Source: an uncultured Eubacteriales bacterium (GTDB lineage: Bacteria; Bacillota; Clostridia; Peptostreptococcales; Anaerovoracaceae). Taken from it: a stretch of DNA of 64,000 nucleotides. Positions 63,959 through 64,000 of this stretch are shown here, piece after piece. The position numbers and the translations under genes were made by a program. The notes below the pieces were generated by a model. It saw only the letters and a list, made by a program, of their open reading frames with translations, was not told where the DNA came from and made no database searches. The number at the start of each line of letters is the position of its first letter. Position 1 is the stretch's first letter. The stretch lies in contig CADABZ010000002.1 of assembly GCA_902786355.1 (NCBI GenBank), forward strand, positions 62,001-126,000, given 5' to 3'.

Positions 63959-64000
63959 TTAATTCATACGGAATGTGGAAATATATAGTAACAGTTTTTT

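Overview
The window looks like a chromosome segment of a low-to-mid GC member of the Bacillota, class Clostridia. Evidence: strong AGGAGG-type ribosome sites, some GTG/TTG starts, Firmicutes-type teichoic acid genes (TagG/TagH, glycerophosphotransferases, a TarI-like enzyme), InlB-type repeats in exported proteins, and a recF-gyrB-gyrA order typical of the replication-origin side. A narrower placement (for example an Anaerovoracaceae/Family XIII relative) is only a guess. I found no rRNA, tRNA, CRISPR array, insertion sequence or phage gene.

1-13 kb: the 3' part of recF, a convergent MATE exporter, then two complete type IIA topoisomerase pairs in a row (gyrB-gyrA, then a divergent parE-parC), followed by an aldose 1-epimerase. 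The gyrB-gyrA gap carries a structured, repeated intergenic element. 13-22 kb: cell-envelope and housekeeping genes: a PP2C phosphatase, a membrane-anchored polysaccharide deacetylase, a secreted CHAP-type hydrolase, a PlsC-type acyltransferase, galE, dtd and a secreted L,D-transpeptidase.

21-49 kb: a large surface-polysaccharide locus. It starts with a TarI-like cytidylyltransferase, an ATP-grasp ligase, a class III aminotransferase and an iron-type alcohol dehydrogenase. These are followed by a nonulosonic (pseudaminic-type) acid pathway: PseC, PseB, an SpsF-type cytidylyltransferase, PseG and PseI. No PseH acetyltransferase is present. Next come four glycerophosphotransferase-family domains (one fused to a GT8 glycosyltransferase), two large candidate glycosyltransferases, the TagG/TagH exporter, a MoxR-DUF58-membrane protein module embedded in the same run, and an InlB-repeat lipoprotein. 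The likely product is a teichoic-acid-like or capsular polymer carrying a nonulosonic acid derivative.

49-64 kb: a separate locus bounded by a terminator and a small XRE regulator. It encodes a membrane-spanning trypsin-like protease with a cytoplasmic FHA domain, a PP2C phosphatase, two transmembrane Ser/Thr kinases, a single-pass protein with a long polar tail, a 1,880-residue Ig-repeat surface protein with a C-terminal membrane anchor, a 41-residue membrane peptide, and a TPR/DUF2135-like exported protein. It has the parts of a phospho-threonine signalling system (writer, eraser, reader) tied to extracellular proteins. The FHA protein carries three period-10 Thr/Ser-Val-Leu motifs just before its FHA domain, resembling the phospho-switch of GarA/OdhI. 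This is my best candidate for an undescribed system in the window, and it may continue past the right end.
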